Origin: Janthinobacterium lividum | GTDB lineage: Bacteria > Pseudomonadota > Gammaproteobacteria > Burkholderiales > Burkholderiaceae_D | DNA length: 15,041 bases | NCBI GenBank assembly: GCA_945864765.1 | Contig: CAMBDR010000030.1 | Location: 1-15,041 of the forward strand | Direction: 5' to 3' | Shown: positions 13,689-15,041 of the stretch, piece by piece | Layout: every line of letters starts with the position of its first letter | Numbering within the stretch: position 1 is the stretch's first letter | Translations under genes and position numbers: made by a program | Notes under the pieces: generated by a model | Seen by the model: only the letters and a program-made list of their open reading frames with translations | The model's database searches: none | What the model was told of the DNA's origin: nothing

Positions 13689-14903
13689 TCAAGCCGACAC
13701 TTTTTGCGCCCATGCCAAGGCAGACAAATGGGCTTTATTAACATCTGTTGGAGAAATATGCAGGGATGAAGCCAAATTACCGACCAAGGTCGAATTCAAC
13801 TCGCACGCTTCCGCCAAGGCCAAATACTGGCCATAAGCACCGCCGCGCGAAATCAAGGCCTTCACCACATCGTCCGGCAATTGTATGGTCTCCAACACTT
13901 CCTTCATTGGCAAACCCAGCAAGCGATCCAATAACGAGAACATACCAGCAACAAATAAATTCTCAGCTTCACTCTTGGGCAATGATTGCAAGCCAAGTAA
14001 TTCCGTCAAACGGCCGCGCACCACCGCTGTTTCCATCAGCACGGGCGAATAACCAGAAGTACTTGCTGTTGCCAACAACAAGGTAAGCCAGCGGTAAAGC
14101 GGCGCATAACCCAATAAAGCCAAGGCCTGACGCAATGATTGAATTTCACGCCCCAAACCAAAACCAGCCGAATTAATAAAGCGCAATAATTTATACGACA
14201 ATGCCGCGTCCCGCTTCAAAATCGCCTCAAGCTGTTGCACATCGGCATTATTTTTCACCATTTGCATGAGTTGCAAAATAATGGTTTGCGCCGGATTCAA
14301 GCCCTTAACAGGATTGCCTGGGCGCGGTGTCAAATGCAATTTACCGACAAATGCATCCAAACCCAATAAGGCGCAAGCATCAAAATCTTGCCATGTGGTC
14401 ACCGGGCGGCCCACCATACGCACTGAAGATTGTTTCAAAGCCGCATACATTCTGGCTTGCGCTGCCACATCCGCGCCAGTAAAGCGTACTTCAATATAGG
14501 AAATGTCAGGCAACAGCGATTTATCGAATTTATTTAAATCGGCACCACGCAATGAAATACCGATGCCACCGGCACGCAATGCACGTACTGCAGCCAAGGT
14601 ATCCGGGTTAGCCATATCACGCCGTGTCAAGGTCAGCACCGTGTATTCTGGCGGCATCGAGTGAAGTGCATCGGTAGACAACAGGGCCGGCACCGCATCC
14701 AGGAATAAAATCTTATCACGCAATAACCAATTATTGTCCTCATCGACCAGTTGCTCAGCAACAAACCCAACCAACGCTTCCAATTCTTCATCAGTAGGTG
14801 TTTCCGCCCCCTGTTGAGTGAGCTGCCAAGATAATTCGTAACCAATCACACGCTGTTTAGGATCAAGTAATGGCTCCCGAACAATAAAATTTATGTCATG
14901 CAT
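13689..14903 (-). CDS. Signalling protein with degenerate EAL domain and HDOD domain (YuxH-like)
   Basis: Protein of 404 residues. The N-terminal 200 residues resemble an EAL domain of the YuxH type (FIVREPLLDPKQRVIGYELSW, 6-26; ILFLDAVPALLS, 65-76; AGGIGISLRG, 111-120). Most catalytic acidic and metal-binding residues of a c-di-GMP phosphodiesterase are not visible: there is no ExLxR and no DDFG. The second half is an HDOD domain (about 200-395) with LEAILKRDAALSYKLLRFINSAGFGLGREIQSLRQALALLG. HDOD proteins act as non-enzymatic scaffolds in signalling, and the same fusion occurs in c-di-GMP- or motility-related regulators such as CdgJ. Its gene begins 51 nt after cheZ on the same strand, which suggests co-transcription with chemotaxis genes and a role in motility control. 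A terminator-like hairpin follows. I expect no phosphodiesterase activity. Confidence 0.87.
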   Translation of the reverse strand: MHDINFIVREPLLDPKQRVIGYELSWQLTQQGAETPTDEELEALVGFVAEQLVDEDNNWLLRDKILFLDAVPALLSTDALHSMPPEYTVLTLTRRDMANPDTLAAVRALRAGGIGISLRGADLNKFDKSLLPDISYIEVRFTGADVAAQARMYAALKQSSVRMVGRPVTTWQDFDACALLGLDAFVGKLHLTPRPGNPVKGLNPAQTIILQLMQMVKNNADVQQLEAILKRDAALSYKLLRFINSAGFGLGREIQSLRQALALLGYAPLYRWLTLLLATASTSGYSPVLMETAVVRGRLTELLGLQSLPKSEAENLFVAGMFSLLDRLLGLPMKEVLETIQLPDDVVKALISRGGAYGQYLALAEACELNSTLVGNLASSLHISPTDVNKAHLSALAWAQKVSA

Positions 14904-14954
14904 TTTAAGTACTCTACTTCCAATAAAGGTTCAGTCTTCAATACGTCAAACCAA

Positions 14955-15041
14955 TCAGAATCCAAGGCTATCAAGCAAATCATCAACCTGACTTTGGTTG
15001 GAAACCACCTCAGTATTACCGTCCGGATTAATCTGCGGCCC
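14955..15041 (-). CDS. cheZ: CheZ, CheY-P phosphatase (last 28 codons only)
   Basis: The minus strand is open from the right edge to TGA at 14955-14957 and ends SNQSQVDDLLDSLGF. This matches the C-terminal CheY-binding helix of CheZ, which in enterobacteria ends in VDDLLDSLGF. CheZ removes phosphate from CheY-P and resets the flagellar motor switch. The rest of the gene, including the catalytic four-helix bundle, lies outside the window. The preceding residues (GPQINPDGNTEVV) form the flexible linker expected before the tail. The tail match is short but highly characteristic. Its presence implies a flagellated organism of the beta/gamma group with a cheZ-containing chemotaxis cluster to the right of this window. 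Confidence 0.88.
   Translation of the reverse strand, partial: GPQINPDGNTEVVSNQSQVDDLLDSLGF

Overview
The window looks like chromosomal DNA of a Gram-negative, motile, aerobic betaproteobacterium. My best guess is Burkholderiales near Oxalobacteraceae, for example an Undibacterium-like organism. The guess rests on the long single-chain PurL with a Burkholderiales-type N-terminus, a cheZ end with the classical CheY-binding tail, a proteobacterial egtB-egtD pair and moderate GC content. It is inference from remembered family resemblance, not from a search. I see no mobile element, rRNA, tRNA or CRISPR array.

Left part (1-5873): acyl-CoA catabolism. A phosphotransferase (APH-type kinase) gene, cut by the left edge, is followed 26 nt later by an ACAD10/11-like acyl-CoA dehydrogenase. 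This kinase plus dehydrogenase pairing resembles the 4-hydroxyacyl-CoA catabolic pair (LvaA/LvaC, or the fused mammalian ACAD11). Next come the eroded ends of an endonuclease/exonuclease/phosphatase gene and an unrecognised 143-residue gene. Converging on these from the right is a tight minus-strand operon: large ACAD subunit, small ACAD subunit, MaoC-type hydratase (gaps 10 and 2 nt). Such an operon can carry out successive dehydrogenation and hydration of an unusual acyl-CoA. Its upstream region holds a perfect 12-bp palindrome, two pairs of direct repeats and a five-copy 9-bp tandem array.

Middle part (5874-9413): the minus-strand egtD-egtB operon for ergothioneine. Divergent from it are an orphan LolD/YbbA-type ABC ATPase and a possible small membrane protein. 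Beyond these lies a gene-free stretch with a striking nested hairpin (9298-9349).

Right part (9414-15041), all on the minus strand: the last 28 codons of cheZ at the edge, then a degenerate-EAL plus HDOD signalling protein, then a rho-independent-type hairpin, then purL with its own TATAAT promoter and an approximately 80-nt leader. The long start codons that a plain ORF search gives for egtB and purL are very probably wrong. The real starts appear to be at 7175 and 13487.

I found no wholly new multi-gene system. The least explained items are the nested hairpin, the relic nuclease beside the unknown 143-residue gene, the duplicated 3' end of the MaoC gene, and the orphan ABC ATPase with its small membrane neighbour.
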